A model generated the notes under the pieces. It saw nothing but the letters and a program-made list of their open reading frames with translations. It was not told the DNA's origin and searched no databases. A stretch of DNA of 8,924 bases, taken from positions 1 to 8,924 of the forward strand of contig CAZKTS010000168.1 in assembly GCA_964555735.1 (NCBI GenBank), read 5' to 3'. This DNA is from CAZKTS01 sp964555735. GTDB taxonomy: Bacteria; Actinomycetota; Acidimicrobiia; IMCC26256; PALSA-555. The position numbers and the translations under genes are program-made. Positions 1-6,390 of the stretch are shown here, piece by piece (position 1 is the first letter of the stretch; every line of letters begins with the position of its first letter).

Positions 1-695
1 CCGATGCCGAGCACGCCCCGGCTGGTGCACGCCTGCCCGGGGCCGACGCCGACGAGGATGCCGACCGCACCGGTGCGCATGAGGTGCAGCGCCGTGGAGT
101 ACGAGGCGCAGCCGCCGACGATGACGGGCAGGTCGAACTCACGGATGAACTTCTTGAGGTTGAGGGGCTGACGCGACTCGTCCTTCGAGACGTGCTCGGC
201 CGACACGACCGTGCCCTGGATCACGAGGAGGTCGAGCTCGGCGTCGAGCACCTCCTTCGCGTACTGCTCGACGCGCTGCGGCGTGAGCGACGCGCACGCG
301 GTGACGCCCGCGTCCTTGATCTCGCGGATGCGCGCGCCGATGAGCTCGTCCTTCATGGGCTCCGCGTAGATCTCCTGCATGCGACGCGTCGCCTTCTCGG
401 GCTCGAGCGTCGCGATCTCCTCGAGCATCGGCTCGGGGTCCTCGTATCGGGTCCACAGACCTTCGAGGTTGAGGCAGCCCATGCCGCCGAGGTGACCGAT
501 CTCGATCGCGGAGCGGGGTGACACGACGCCGTCCATCGCGGACGCGATGAGCGGGAGCTCGAGCTTGTACGCGTCGATCTCCCACGAGATGTCGACGTCT
601 TCGGGATCCCGGGTGCGCCGGCTCGGGACGATCGCGATGTCGTCGAACCCGTAGGCCCGTCGACCGGACTTGCCGATCCCGATCTCGACTTCCAC
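1..695 (-). CDS. guaB3: GuaB3-family IMP dehydrogenase, 3' end beyond window
   Basis: GuaB3 is an IMP-dehydrogenase-related TIM-barrel enzyme of purine nucleotide metabolism (IMP to XMP with NAD in the parent family); the exact activity of actinobacterial GuaB3 is less settled. 231 residues are visible of the 370-390 usual, so the C-terminal third lies beyond base 1. The N-terminus (EIGIGKSGRRAYGFDDIAIV, residues 4-23) is typical of GuaB3. The catalytic loop GPGQACTSRG (218-227) carries the nucleophile Cys223, matching the GPGSICTTR loop of GuaB. The barrel shows no inserted CBS pair, which separates GuaB3 from full-length GuaB. The GTG start at 695 is preceded by GGGAGA about 8 bases upstream. 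The gene lies 46 bases after the Nudix gene on the same strand and may be co-transcribed; a weak TATCGT (732-737) could instead give it its own promoter. Confidence 0.93.
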   Translation of the reverse strand, partial: MEVEIGIGKSGRRAYGFDDIAIVPSRRTRDPEDVDISWEIDAYKLELPLIASAMDGVVSPRSAIEIGHLGGMGCLNLEGLWTRYEDPEPMLEEIATLEPEKATRRMQEIYAEPMKDELIGARIREIKDAGVTACASLTPQRVEQYAKEVLDAELDLLVIQGTVVSAEHVSKDESRQPLNLKKFIREFDLPVIVGGCASYSTALHLMRTGAVGILVGVGPGQACTSRGVLGI

Positions 696-741
696 CGGGT
701 GCTCTCCCGTCTCGTTGGGGGCGAAGAATCCACGATACCCG

Positions 742-1470
742 TCAGCGGGTGGCGGTGAGGTGCTCCAGGAATCCGGCGAGGATCCGCGCGGTCGCACCCC
801 AGACCGTCTCGGAGGGGAGCTCGAAGAAGTGGATCGGTCGGTCCATGCCGCCCTCGGTGCCGACGACGCCGGGGATGTCCCAGCGCTCCTCGCGGTAGAT
901 CGCCGGGTCGAGCAGCTCCGACAGCGCCACGTCGAACACGCTCACCACCTCGGTGGGGTCGGGCACCAGCGCCGGGCGGCCGTCGTGGAGGACCCCGACG
1001 AAGGGCGTGAGCACGAACCGGCCCATGACCGTGGTCATGGAGCCCAGCTCACCGACGATCTCCACCAGGGCCGGCGGCAGGCCCACCTCCTCCCATGCCT
1101 CGCGCAGCGCGGCGGCGGGGAGGTCGGCGTCGATCCCCTCCTCGAGCTTGCCGCCCGGGAAGGCGATCTCACCCTGGTGCGACGGCATGGTGTCGGGGCG
1201 CTTGGTCAGGATGACCCGGGCGTCGCCCTCCTCCTCGAAGCAGGCCATGAGCACCGCGGCCGGGCGAGCGGTCTCGGGGCTCGCCACGGGCACCGGCGCC
1301 GGCAGGGTCGCACAGGCAGCACGGATGTCGTCGAGCGTGGTGCGACGCTGGGTGGGCGAGAGCCGGGCCCACGGCGCCGGGCGCCCGGGTCGGGCACCGG
1401 GCGGCCGCGGGATCCGCTGCTGCCCACCCCGCACCACGCCCGCTCCGGCGCCTTCGGCTCCCTCCGGCAT
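742..1470 (-). CDS. Nudix hydrolase, CoA pyrophosphatase (NudL) type
   Basis: Predicted Nudix hydrolase of the CoA/acyl-CoA pyrophosphatase group, which splits CoA derivatives into 4'-phosphopantetheine and 3',5'-ADP. The group's own signature is visible at 88-107 (ILTKRPDTMPSHQGEIAFPG lies at 87-106). The Nudix box follows, running from GGKLEEG (106-112) to LREAWEEVGL (122-131), with Arg123, Glu124, Glu127 and Glu128 as the metal-binding core. The loop between its first Gly and the REXXEE block is slightly longer than in canonical Nudix boxes. The protein is 242 residues, a little long. The first 35 residues are low-complexity Gly/Ala/Arg/Pro, so an internal GTG near 1436, preceded by GGAG, is an alternative start. 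The ATG at 1470 has AGAGG just upstream. The gene is divergent from the acyl-CoA synthetase; both act on CoA compounds, so a functional link is possible but unproven. Confidence 0.9.
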   Translation of the reverse strand: MPEGAEGAGAGVVRGGQQRIPRPPGARPGRPAPWARLSPTQRRTTLDDIRAACATLPAPVPVASPETARPAAVLMACFEEEGDARVILTKRPDTMPSHQGEIAFPGGKLEEGIDADLPAAALREAWEEVGLPPALVEIVGELGSMTTVMGRFVLTPFVGVLHDGRPALVPDPTEVVSVFDVALSELLDPAIYREERWDIPGVVGTEGGMDRPIHFFELPSETVWGATARILAGFLEHLTATR

Positions 1471-1480
1471 CCCTCTTCTC

Positions 1481-1486
1481 TAGTCT
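1481..1486 (+). promoter_or_regulatory. Candidate -10 hexamer for the acyl-CoA synthetase, possibly leaderless
   Basis: TAGTCT fits the actinobacterial TANNNT -10 pattern. It ends 7 bases before the GTG start at 1494, so transcription would begin at or next to the start codon and give a leaderless mRNA, a common state in actinobacteria. No Shine-Dalgarno sequence is visible upstream of the GTG, which agrees. No clear -35 box is seen, and any -35 would fall inside the divergent Nudix gene. This is inference from spacing alone. Confidence 0.4.
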
Positions 1487-1493
1487 CCCTGTC

Positions 1494-3122
1494 GTGCCGG
1501 GCTGGAACCTCGCGTCCGTCTGGGAGTCGATCGCGGACGCGGTCCCCGACCGCCCCGCCCTGGTGCAGGGCGACACGACCCGCACCTGGTCGGCGTTCGA
1601 CGATCGCGCCGCCCGCCTCGGCGCCGCGCTCTCGGCGCTCGGCGTCGAGCCCGGCGCCAAGGTCGCCTTCTACCTCTACAACGGCAACGAGTACCTCGAG
1701 ACGACGTTCGCGGTCGCCAAGGCGCGCGCGACGCACGTGAACGTGAACTACCGCTACGCCGAGGACGAGCTCGCGTACCTCCTCGAGAACAGCGACGCCG
1801 AGGTGCTGGTGTTCCACGGCTCGCTCGGCGACCGCGTCGCCGCGGTGCGCGACCGCTTCCCGCGGCTCCGGGCCGTCGTCCAGGTCGACGACGGCGCGCC
1901 GCCGGTCGAGGGTGCACTGCGCTACGAGGAGCTCATCGCTGCGCACGACCCCATGCCGCGCATCGAGCGCTCGGGCGACGACGAGTGGTTCCTCTACACC
2001 GGGGGCACCACCGGCATGCCCAAGGGCGTGATCTGGCGTCACGAGGATCTCTTCGGCGCGCTCGCCGGCCAGGTCTTCCCGGTGCTCGGCGCGCCGATCC
2101 CCGAGACCGCGGCCGACGCCGGCACGGTCGCGCTCGACGTCATCGCACGCGGTCGAGCGCCCGTGCACCTCCCGGCGTCGCCGCTGATGCACGGCACGGG
2201 GGCCATGACCAGCTTCCAGGCGCTGTTCGTGGGCGGCACCATCGTGACGCTCGAGGGCCGGCACTTCGACCCCGACGAGCTCTGGCGGGTCGTCGGGCGT
2301 CACCGGGTCACCCAGATGGCGATCGTCGGCGACGCGTTCGGCAAGCCGATGGTGCGGGCGCTCGAAGCGGCCGAGGCGGCGGGTGATCCGCACGACCTCT
2401 CCTCGCTCGTGCTGATCGTGAGCTCCGGCGTGATGTGGACGCCCGAGGTGAAGGCCGCGCTGATGGAGCGCCAGCCGCTCTTCTGCATCGACTCGCTCGG
2501 CTCGAGCGAGGGCGTCGGCTTCGCGACGAACCTCAGCGCGCCCGGGCAGGACATCGAGACGGCCAAGTTCTCCATCGGTCCGGACACGAAGGTGCTCACC
2601 GAAGACGGGCGGGAGGTCGCGCCCGGCTCGGGCGAGCGGGGGATGCTCGCCCTCGGCGGCTACCTGCCGTCGGGCTACTACAAGGATCCGAGCAAGTCGG
2701 CGGGGACGTTCCGCGTCGTCGACGGTGTCCGCTACTCGATACCGGGCGACTGGGCGACGGTCGAGGCCGACGGCACGGTCACGCTGCTCGGGCGCGGCTC
2801 GGTGAGCATCAACTCCGGTGGGGAGAAGATCTACCCCGAAGAGGTGGAGGAGGCGGTCAAGCGCGACGTCGCGGTCCGCGACTGCCTGGTCGTCGGCGTA
2901 CCCGACGACCGCTTCGGCGAGGCGGTCACCGCGGTCGTCGCACCCGAGCCCGGCGCGACCGTCGACCCCGGTCGGATCGTGACCGACGCGTGCGCGTCAC
3001 TCGCGCGCTTCAAGCGCCCGCGCCACGTCGTGGTCGTCGACGAGATCCGCCGCGGCCCCAACGGCAAGGCCGACTACGCCTGGGCCAAGCAGACCGCCAA
3101 GGACGCGACCGCGCCGTCGTAG
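1494..3122 (+). CDS. Acyl-CoA synthetase (FadD-type AMP-binding ligase)
   Basis: An ANL-superfamily ligase that activates a carboxylic acid with ATP to the acyl-adenylate and then forms the acyl-CoA thioester. It is full length at 542 residues. The ATP-binding loop YTGGTTGMPKG is at 168-178, followed by VIWRHEDLF. The A5 region DSLGSSEG is at 333-340, the ribose-contacting motif GDWATVEADG at 418-427 with Asp419, and the hinge region GRGSVSINSGGEKIYPEEVE at 433-452. The catalytic lysine Lys524 is in PNGKADY (522-528). The TGG(T)TGMPKGV-WRHED style and the N-terminus resemble the mycobacterial FadD19/FadD17 group, which act on long-chain or sterol side-chain acids, but the substrate cannot be read from sequence. 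There are no transmembrane segments or signal peptide. The GTG start at 1494 gives the natural family N-terminus. The gene is monocistronic, divergent from Nudix and convergent with groES. Confidence 0.93.
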   Translation: MPGWNLASVWESIADAVPDRPALVQGDTTRTWSAFDDRAARLGAALSALGVEPGAKVAFYLYNGNEYLETTFAVAKARATHVNVNYRYAEDELAYLLENSDAEVLVFHGSLGDRVAAVRDRFPRLRAVVQVDDGAPPVEGALRYEELIAAHDPMPRIERSGDDEWFLYTGGTTGMPKGVIWRHEDLFGALAGQVFPVLGAPIPETAADAGTVALDVIARGRAPVHLPASPLMHGTGAMTSFQALFVGGTIVTLEGRHFDPDELWRVVGRHRVTQMAIVGDAFGKPMVRALEAAEAAGDPHDLSSLVLIVSSGVMWTPEVKAALMERQPLFCIDSLGSSEGVGFATNLSAPGQDIETAKFSIGPDTKVLTEDGREVAPGSGERGMLALGGYLPSGYYKDPSKSAGTFRVVDGVRYSIPGDWATVEADGTVTLLGRGSVSINSGGEKIYPEEVEEAVKRDVAVRDCLVVGVPDDRFGEAVTAVVAPEPGATVDPGRIVTDACASLARFKRPRHVVVVDEIRRGPNGKADYAWAKQTAKDATAPS

Positions 3123-3139
3123 GCCTCGTCCCGACGCGA

Positions 3140-3176
3140 CGAAGCGGGGCCGTCCGTGGTGGACGACCCCGCTTCG
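3140..3176. terminator. Bidirectional hairpin terminator between acyl-CoA synthetase and groES
   Basis: A near-perfect inverted repeat: CGAAGCGGGG (3140-3149) pairs with CCCCGCTTCG (3167-3176), then one C/A mismatch (3150/3166), then CGTCC (3151-3155) pairs with GGACG (3161-3165) around a 5-base loop. It starts 17 bases after the synthetase stop (3122) and lies 14 bases past the groES stop (3191), so it can serve both convergent genes. There is no T-run on either side, as is usual for high-GC actinobacterial terminators. Confidence 0.82.
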
Positions 3177-3190
3177 ACTCGAGCTCGGTC

Positions 3191-3484
3191 TTACTTGCCG
3201 ACCTTGGCGAGCACGTCGCGGCTGGTGAGGATGAGGAGGTCCTCGCCGTCGATGGAGATCTCCGTCCCGCCGTACTTCGAGTACACGATGGTGTCGCCGA
3301 CCGCGACGTCCATCGGCACCAGCTCACCGGTGTTCTCGGCCCGACGGCCGGGGCCCACGGCGAGCACCTCGCCCTGCTGGGGCTTCTCCTTGGCGGTGTC
3401 CGGGATCACGAGCCCGCTGACCGTGGTCTCCTCGGGCTCGCTCGAGCGGACGACGATGCGGTCGTCCAGCGGCTGCAGCTTCAT
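3191..3484 (-). CDS. groES: Co-chaperonin GroES (Hsp10)
   Basis: GroES forms the heptameric lid of the GroEL folding chamber in the cytoplasm. The 97-residue protein matches the family length throughout: the opening LQPLDDRIVV (3-12), the GroEL-binding mobile loop around GLVIPDTAKEKPQQG (24-38), GEVLAVGPG (38-46) and the end VGDTIVYSKYGGTEI (62-76). The ATG at 3484 has a perfect AGGAGG 10 bases upstream. A CIRCE operator lies in its leader, which indicates HrcA-controlled heat induction. Unusually, groEL does not follow: the next element is a terminator and then a convergent gene, so groEL must be elsewhere in the genome. The upstream neighbour is tsaD, as in Mycobacterium. Confidence 0.97.
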   Translation of the reverse strand: MKLQPLDDRIVVRSSEPEETTVSGLVIPDTAKEKPQQGEVLAVGPGRRAENTGELVPMDVAVGDTIVYSKYGGTEISIDGEDLLILTSRDVLAKVGK

Positions 3485-3494
3485 CGGTGGTGTG

Positions 3495-3500
3495 CCTCCT
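3495..3500 (-). promoter_or_regulatory. groES ribosome binding site
   Basis: AGGAGG on the minus strand, 10 bases from the ATG at 3484. It is the most canonical Shine-Dalgarno in the window and fixes the groES start. It stands out from the operon to the right, where most starts have none. Confidence 0.8.
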
Positions 3501-3542
3501 GGCCCGCATGGGCGGTGTGGTTCTGTGTGGTGCTGAGGACTG

Positions 3543-3569
3543 CTGGCACTCGAAGGGGTTGAGTGCTAA
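3543..3569 (-). promoter_or_regulatory. CIRCE operator (HrcA binding site)
   Basis: Read on the minus strand this is TTAGCACTC, a 9-base spacer, then GAGTGCCAG. The consensus is TTAGCACTC-N9-GAGTGCTAA, so one half is perfect and the other differs at two outer positions. The spacer length is exact. It lies about 60 bases upstream of the groES start, just downstream of the -10 candidate, where bound HrcA repressor would block transcription until heat shock. It also remains in the transcribed leader. An HrcA gene is not in the window but is expected elsewhere. Confidence 0.93.
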
Positions 3570-3573
3570 CCCC

Positions 3574-3579
3574 AAGATA
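3574..3579 (-). promoter_or_regulatory. Candidate groES promoter -10 box
   Basis: TATCTT on the minus strand fits TANNNT and sits 4 bases before the CIRCE element. The expected start point, about 7 bases downstream, falls inside the first CIRCE half, the classic layout for HrcA repression. No convincing -35 box is seen; the upstream bases overlap the candidate tsaD terminator. It predicts a leader of roughly 80 bases. Confidence 0.55.
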
Positions 3580-3589
3580 CCGTCCGATC

Positions 3590-3620
3590 CCCCACCCGGC
3601 AAATGGGGCCCGGCGTGGGG
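3590..3620 (-). terminator. Candidate terminator after tsaD
   Basis: An inverted repeat just after the tsaD stop: CCCCAC (3590-3595) pairs with GTGGGG (3615-3620). After a bulged C at 3614, CCGG (3596-3599) pairs with CCGG (3610-3613), leaving a 10-base loop. It begins 11 bases beyond the tsaD stop, has 10 base pairs nearly all G-C, and no T-run. It would insulate the heat-inducible groES from the operon upstream. It is shorter and less perfect than the hairpin at 3140-3176, so read-through into groES is possible. Confidence 0.5.
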
Positions 3621-3630
3621 AGCCGTGGGG

Positions 3631-4629
3631 TCAGCCGACGCTGGGGAGGCCGAGCCCGGGGTTCACGCCGTCGTCGAGGGGCGTCGGCCCGTCGATGCCG
3701 AGGCGCCACCACGCCGTCGCGGCGATCATCGCCGCGTTGTCGGTGCACAGCGCCAGCGGCGGCAGGAAGGCCTGGCGCCCGGTGGCCGCGGCGTCGGCCT
3801 CGACCCGGGCGCGCAGGGCCGAGTTGGCGGCCACGCCACCGCCGAGCACCAGGGTCCGCGCCCCCGACTCGTCCGCCGCGGCGAGCAGCTTCGTGGCCAG
3901 CTGGTCGACGACCGCGGCCTGGAAGCTCGCGGCGACGTCGGCCGGATCGGTCTCGGGGGCGCGGCGCAGCTCGAGCGCGACGGCGGTCTTCAGGCCCGAG
4001 AAGGAGAAGTCGGGCTCGCCGCGCATCGCCCGCGGGAACGCGATCGCGGTCGGGTCGCCCTGCTCGGCGAGCGCGTCGATCGCCGGACCGCCGGGGTAGC
4101 CGAGACCGAGCAGCCGCGCGACCTTGTCGAACGCCTCACCCGCGGCGTCGTCGACGGTCTGGCCCACGACCCGATAGCGCCCGTGACCCTCCATCACCAC
4201 GACCAGCGTGTGCCCGCCCGACACCACGAGCACCGCCAGCGGCGGCTCCAGGTCGGGCTGCTCGAGCCACGCGGCGTAGAGGTGCGCCTCGAGGTGGTTG
4301 ACCCCCACGTACGGGATGTCGGCGACCAGGGCGAGTGCCTTCGCGGCGCTCACCCCCACGAGGAGCGCGCCCGCGAGCCCCGGACCGTGGCACGCGGCGA
4401 CGGCGTCGATCGCGTCGAGCTCGACGCCCGCCTCGCCGAGCGCGTCGGCGATCACCGGCCCCACGAGCTCCACGTGCGCGCGGCTCGCGAGCTCGGGCAC
4501 GACGCCGCCGAAGCGAGCGTGCAGGTCGACCGGGCTCGACACCACCGAGGACGCGACGTCGCGGCCGTCGGCCACCACCGCGGCCGCGGTCTCGTCGCAC
4601 GACGTCTCGATGCCGAGGATCAGCGTCAT
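3631..4629 (-). CDS. tsaD: tRNA N6-adenosine threonylcarbamoyltransferase TsaD
   Basis: TsaD transfers the threonylcarbamoyl group from threonylcarbamoyl-AMP to adenosine 37 of ANN-decoding tRNAs, working with TsaB and TsaE; the older name is Gcp. The 332-residue protein has the full set of Kae1/TsaD motifs: GIETSCDET (6-14), the metal ligands His112 and His116 in NHLEAHLYA (111-119), the nucleotide-binding SGGHT (137-141), DDAAGEAFDK (160-169), GGGVAANS (263-270) and the third metal ligand Asp297 in CTDNAAM (295-301). The ATG at 4629 overlaps the rimI stop as ATGA, with GGAG 8 bases upstream, the clearest Shine-Dalgarno among the internal operon starts together with that of the UDG gene. It is the last gene of the operon and is followed by a hairpin. 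Confidence 0.97.
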   Translation of the reverse strand: MTLILGIETSCDETAAAVVADGRDVASSVVSSPVDLHARFGGVVPELASRAHVELVGPVIADALGEAGVELDAIDAVAACHGPGLAGALLVGVSAAKALALVADIPYVGVNHLEAHLYAAWLEQPDLEPPLAVLVVSGGHTLVVVMEGHGRYRVVGQTVDDAAGEAFDKVARLLGLGYPGGPAIDALAEQGDPTAIAFPRAMRGEPDFSFSGLKTAVALELRRAPETDPADVAASFQAAVVDQLATKLLAAADESGARTLVLGGGVAANSALRARVEADAAATGRQAFLPPLALCTDNAAMIAATAWWRLGIDGPTPLDDGVNPGLGLPSVG

Positions 4630-5225
4630 GACGAGCTCCGGCTCGACGGGTGCGCTTCGTAGATCGTCTCGCCGGGGATCGTCCGATCGATGCTGTCGAG
4701 CAGCGCGGCGTAGTCCGGCGAGTCGATCTCGTGGGCCCACATGACGAGCGCATCCTCGACCGTCGACTCGCTCGGGTGCCCGGGCCCCTGCGGCGTCGTC
4801 GGCCCGATCTGGTAGTAGTTCTTGCGCACGCCCACCGGTGCGAACCCGAACCGCCGGTAGAGGTGCTGCGCGCCGAGGTTCGAGAGGCGCACCTCGAGGG
4901 TCAGGTGCTGCGCCCCGCGCGCCAGCGCCTCGCGGGCGAGCGCCACCATGAGCCGGCTCCCGATCCGGTGCCGCTGCCACGCCGGGTCGACCGCGATCGT
5001 CGTGACGTGCCCGTCCTCACCACTCATCATCAGGCCCGCGTAGCCGACGATCTCGCGTCCCACCCGCGCCACGAAGTACGAGCGCGTCCCCCGGAGCGCG
5101 AGCTCCGAGACGAAGAGCGACGTGCTCCACGGGCGGGGGTACACCTGCTCCTCGATCCGCACCACCGCCCGCACGTGCCGGCGCTTCATGGGGACCACAT
5201 GCACGGTCAGGGGTTCCGTGATCAC
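4626..5225 (-). CDS. rimI: Protein N-alpha-acetyltransferase RimI (GNAT family)
   Basis: A GNAT-fold acetyltransferase of the RimI group, which acetylates N-terminal amino groups (ribosomal protein S18 in E. coli) using acetyl-CoA. Visible features: RIEEQVYPRPWS (23-34, typical of RimI), the beta-strand before the CoA loop (HVTTIAVDPAW, 73-83), the CoA loop QRHRIGS (84-90), LEVRLSNLGAQHLYRRFGF (110-128) and the RKNYYQ motif (134-139). The loop is odd: the fourth position of Q/R-x-x-G-x-G/A is Arg87 where Gly is usual. The protein is 199 residues against about 150 usual, because of a tail of about 40 residues after the fold. The GTG at 5225 overlaps the tsaB stop as GTGA without a Shine-Dalgarno; ATG at 5189 (Met13) is an alternative start. 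It lies between tsaB and tsaD as in other actinobacteria. Confidence 0.93.
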   Translation of the reverse strand: MITEPLTVHVVPMKRRHVRAVVRIEEQVYPRPWSTSLFVSELALRGTRSYFVARVGREIVGYAGLMMSGEDGHVTTIAVDPAWQRHRIGSRLMVALAREALARGAQHLTLEVRLSNLGAQHLYRRFGFAPVGVRKNYYQIGPTTPQGPGHPSESTVEDALVMWAHEIDSPDYAALLDSIDRTIPGETIYEAHPSSRSSS

Positions 5226-5911
5226 GGGACGTTCCAGGTGAGCTCGGCGTCACTCGCGCGCAGGTACATGGGCTCGACGGTCCAGGGCTGCTCGAACTCC
5301 TCGCGCTCGAGGCGGCCGGTCGCCAGCTCGACGAGCGCGGCGACGCTCGGCGCGTCGAAGCCCGGACCGGCGACCTCGGCGCGATCCACACCGGCGAGCA
5401 CGTCCGCGTAGCGGGCGACGCCGTCGCCGGCGAGCAGCACCTCGTCGCCGCGCGCCGTGAGGTCGCCGGCGAGCTCCTCGGCGCGGCCCACCGTGTACTC
5501 GGTGACGCGCTGCACGCCGCCCGGCACCGGTCGGTAGGCCGCGTGGAAGACCTCGTGTCGGCGCGCGTCCAGCACCGCGACGAGCAGCCGGCTCGCGTGG
5601 CGCAAGGGGTACGCGACGAGGTCGAGGCTCGAGACCGCGACGACCGGCACGCGGAGCGCCTGCGCCACGACCTTGGCCGTCGTCACACCGACCCGCAGCC
5701 CGGTGAAGAGGCCCGGGCCGATGCCCACCGCGACCGCCGCGAGCTGCGCGAGCTCGACGCCCGTACCCTCGCAGACCGATCGGATGGCGGGCGCGAGCTG
5801 CTCGGCATGGCGACGGCCACCGACGAACCGGGCCTCGCCGAGCACCGCGCCGGCGTCGCCGATCGCGACGCCCACCTGGGCGGTGGCCGTGTCGATGGCC
5901 AGGACCTTCAC
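5222..5911 (-). CDS. tsaB: t6A biosynthesis dimerisation protein TsaB
   Basis: TsaB is an inactive paralogue of TsaD that binds it to form the TsaBD core on which TsaE acts during tRNA t6A37 synthesis; the older name is YeaZ. The 229-residue protein starts with VLAIDTATAQVGVAIGD (3-19), followed by RRHAEQLAP (33-41), the signature GIGPGLFTGLRVG (63-75; the usual form is GPGSFTGLR, so Leu68 replaces Ser), VSSLDLVAY (93-101) and VAVLDARRHEVF (111-122). It ends with YLRASDAELTW (217-226). A longer reading frame to 6079 exists, but the added residues are arginine-rich and overlap tsaE. GTG at 5911, overlapping the tsaE stop as GTGA, gives the family N-terminus. There is no Shine-Dalgarno, so translation probably depends on coupling to tsaE. 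Confidence 0.95.
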   Translation of the reverse strand: MKVLAIDTATAQVGVAIGDAGAVLGEARFVGGRRHAEQLAPAIRSVCEGTGVELAQLAAVAVGIGPGLFTGLRVGVTTAKVVAQALRVPVVAVSSLDLVAYPLRHASRLLVAVLDARRHEVFHAAYRPVPGGVQRVTEYTVGRAEELAGDLTARGDEVLLAGDGVARYADVLAGVDRAEVAGPGFDAPSVAALVELATGRLEREEFEQPWTVEPMYLRASDAELTWNVP

Positions 5912-6390
5912 GACTGCTCGAAGGCCCGGGGCCCGAGCGCCTGGAGCGCGTCGGCGCGCGAGGCCCAGGACGCACCGATCGGGTCGAACGTGATCGCGCG
6001 CTCGTCCGCGTCGTCTCGCAGGTCGAGGCGCACATCGAGATGGTCGCCGCCGAGGACGGTCGCCACCGCGTCGCCCCACTCCACGACGAGCACGCCGTCG
6101 TCCGCCAGGTCCTCCAGCCCGAGGTCGAGCACCTCGGCCTCGCGCTCGAGGCGATAGACGTCGACGTGCACGAGCGGGAGGCGCCCGTCGTCGTACGTGC
6201 GGGCGAGCGTGAAGGTCGGGCTCACGACCTCGTCGGTCACACCGAGGCCCGCGGCGATGCCCTTCACGAACGTGGTCTTGCCCGCGCCGAGGCCGCCGGC
6301 GAGCAGCACGACGTCGCCGACACCGAGGAGCTCGGCAAGGGAGCGGCCGAGGGCGCGGGTCTCGTCCGCGCCGTGGGTCACGACGGTCAC
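5908..6390 (-). CDS. tsaE: tRNA t6A biosynthesis ATPase TsaE
   Basis: TsaE is a small P-loop ATPase that binds the TsaBD complex and drives turnover in t6A37 formation; the older name is YjeE. The 160 residues match the family length. The Walker A motif is GGLGAGKTT (32-40), followed by EVVSPTFTLARTY (54-66), the HVDVYRL block (75-81) and the VVEWGD motif (102-107). The GTG at 6390 overlaps the uracil-DNA glycosylase stop as GTGA; a second GTG at 6381 is a possible start. Neither has a Shine-Dalgarno. The bases just upstream are a (CG)n tract that could fold on itself. The fourth t6A protein, TsaC/Sua5, is not in the window. Confidence 0.96.
   Translation of the reverse strand: MTVVTHGADETRALGRSLAELLGVGDVVLLAGGLGAGKTTFVKGIAAGLGVTDEVVSPTFTLARTYDDGRLPLVHVDVYRLEREAEVLDLGLEDLADDGVLVVEWGDAVATVLGGDHLDVRLDLRDDADERAITFDPIGASWASRADALQALGPRAFEQS

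Noticed and set aside
3502..3513. Small palindrome GCCCGCATGGGC in the groES leader
   Set aside because: It has only a 4-base stem and 4-base loop and does not cover the Shine-Dalgarno. Too weak to call an RNA thermometer, and CIRCE already accounts for heat control.
3631..4980. A longer 449-residue TsaD reading from 4980
   Set aside because: The first 117 residues are Arg/Ala-rich shadow of rimI. The family N-terminus MTLILGIETSCDE begins at the ATG at 4629, coupled to the rimI stop.
5222..6079. TsaB with a 56-residue N-terminal extension
   Set aside because: The extension is Arg/Ala-rich shadow of tsaE. The family N-terminus begins exactly at the GTG at 5911.
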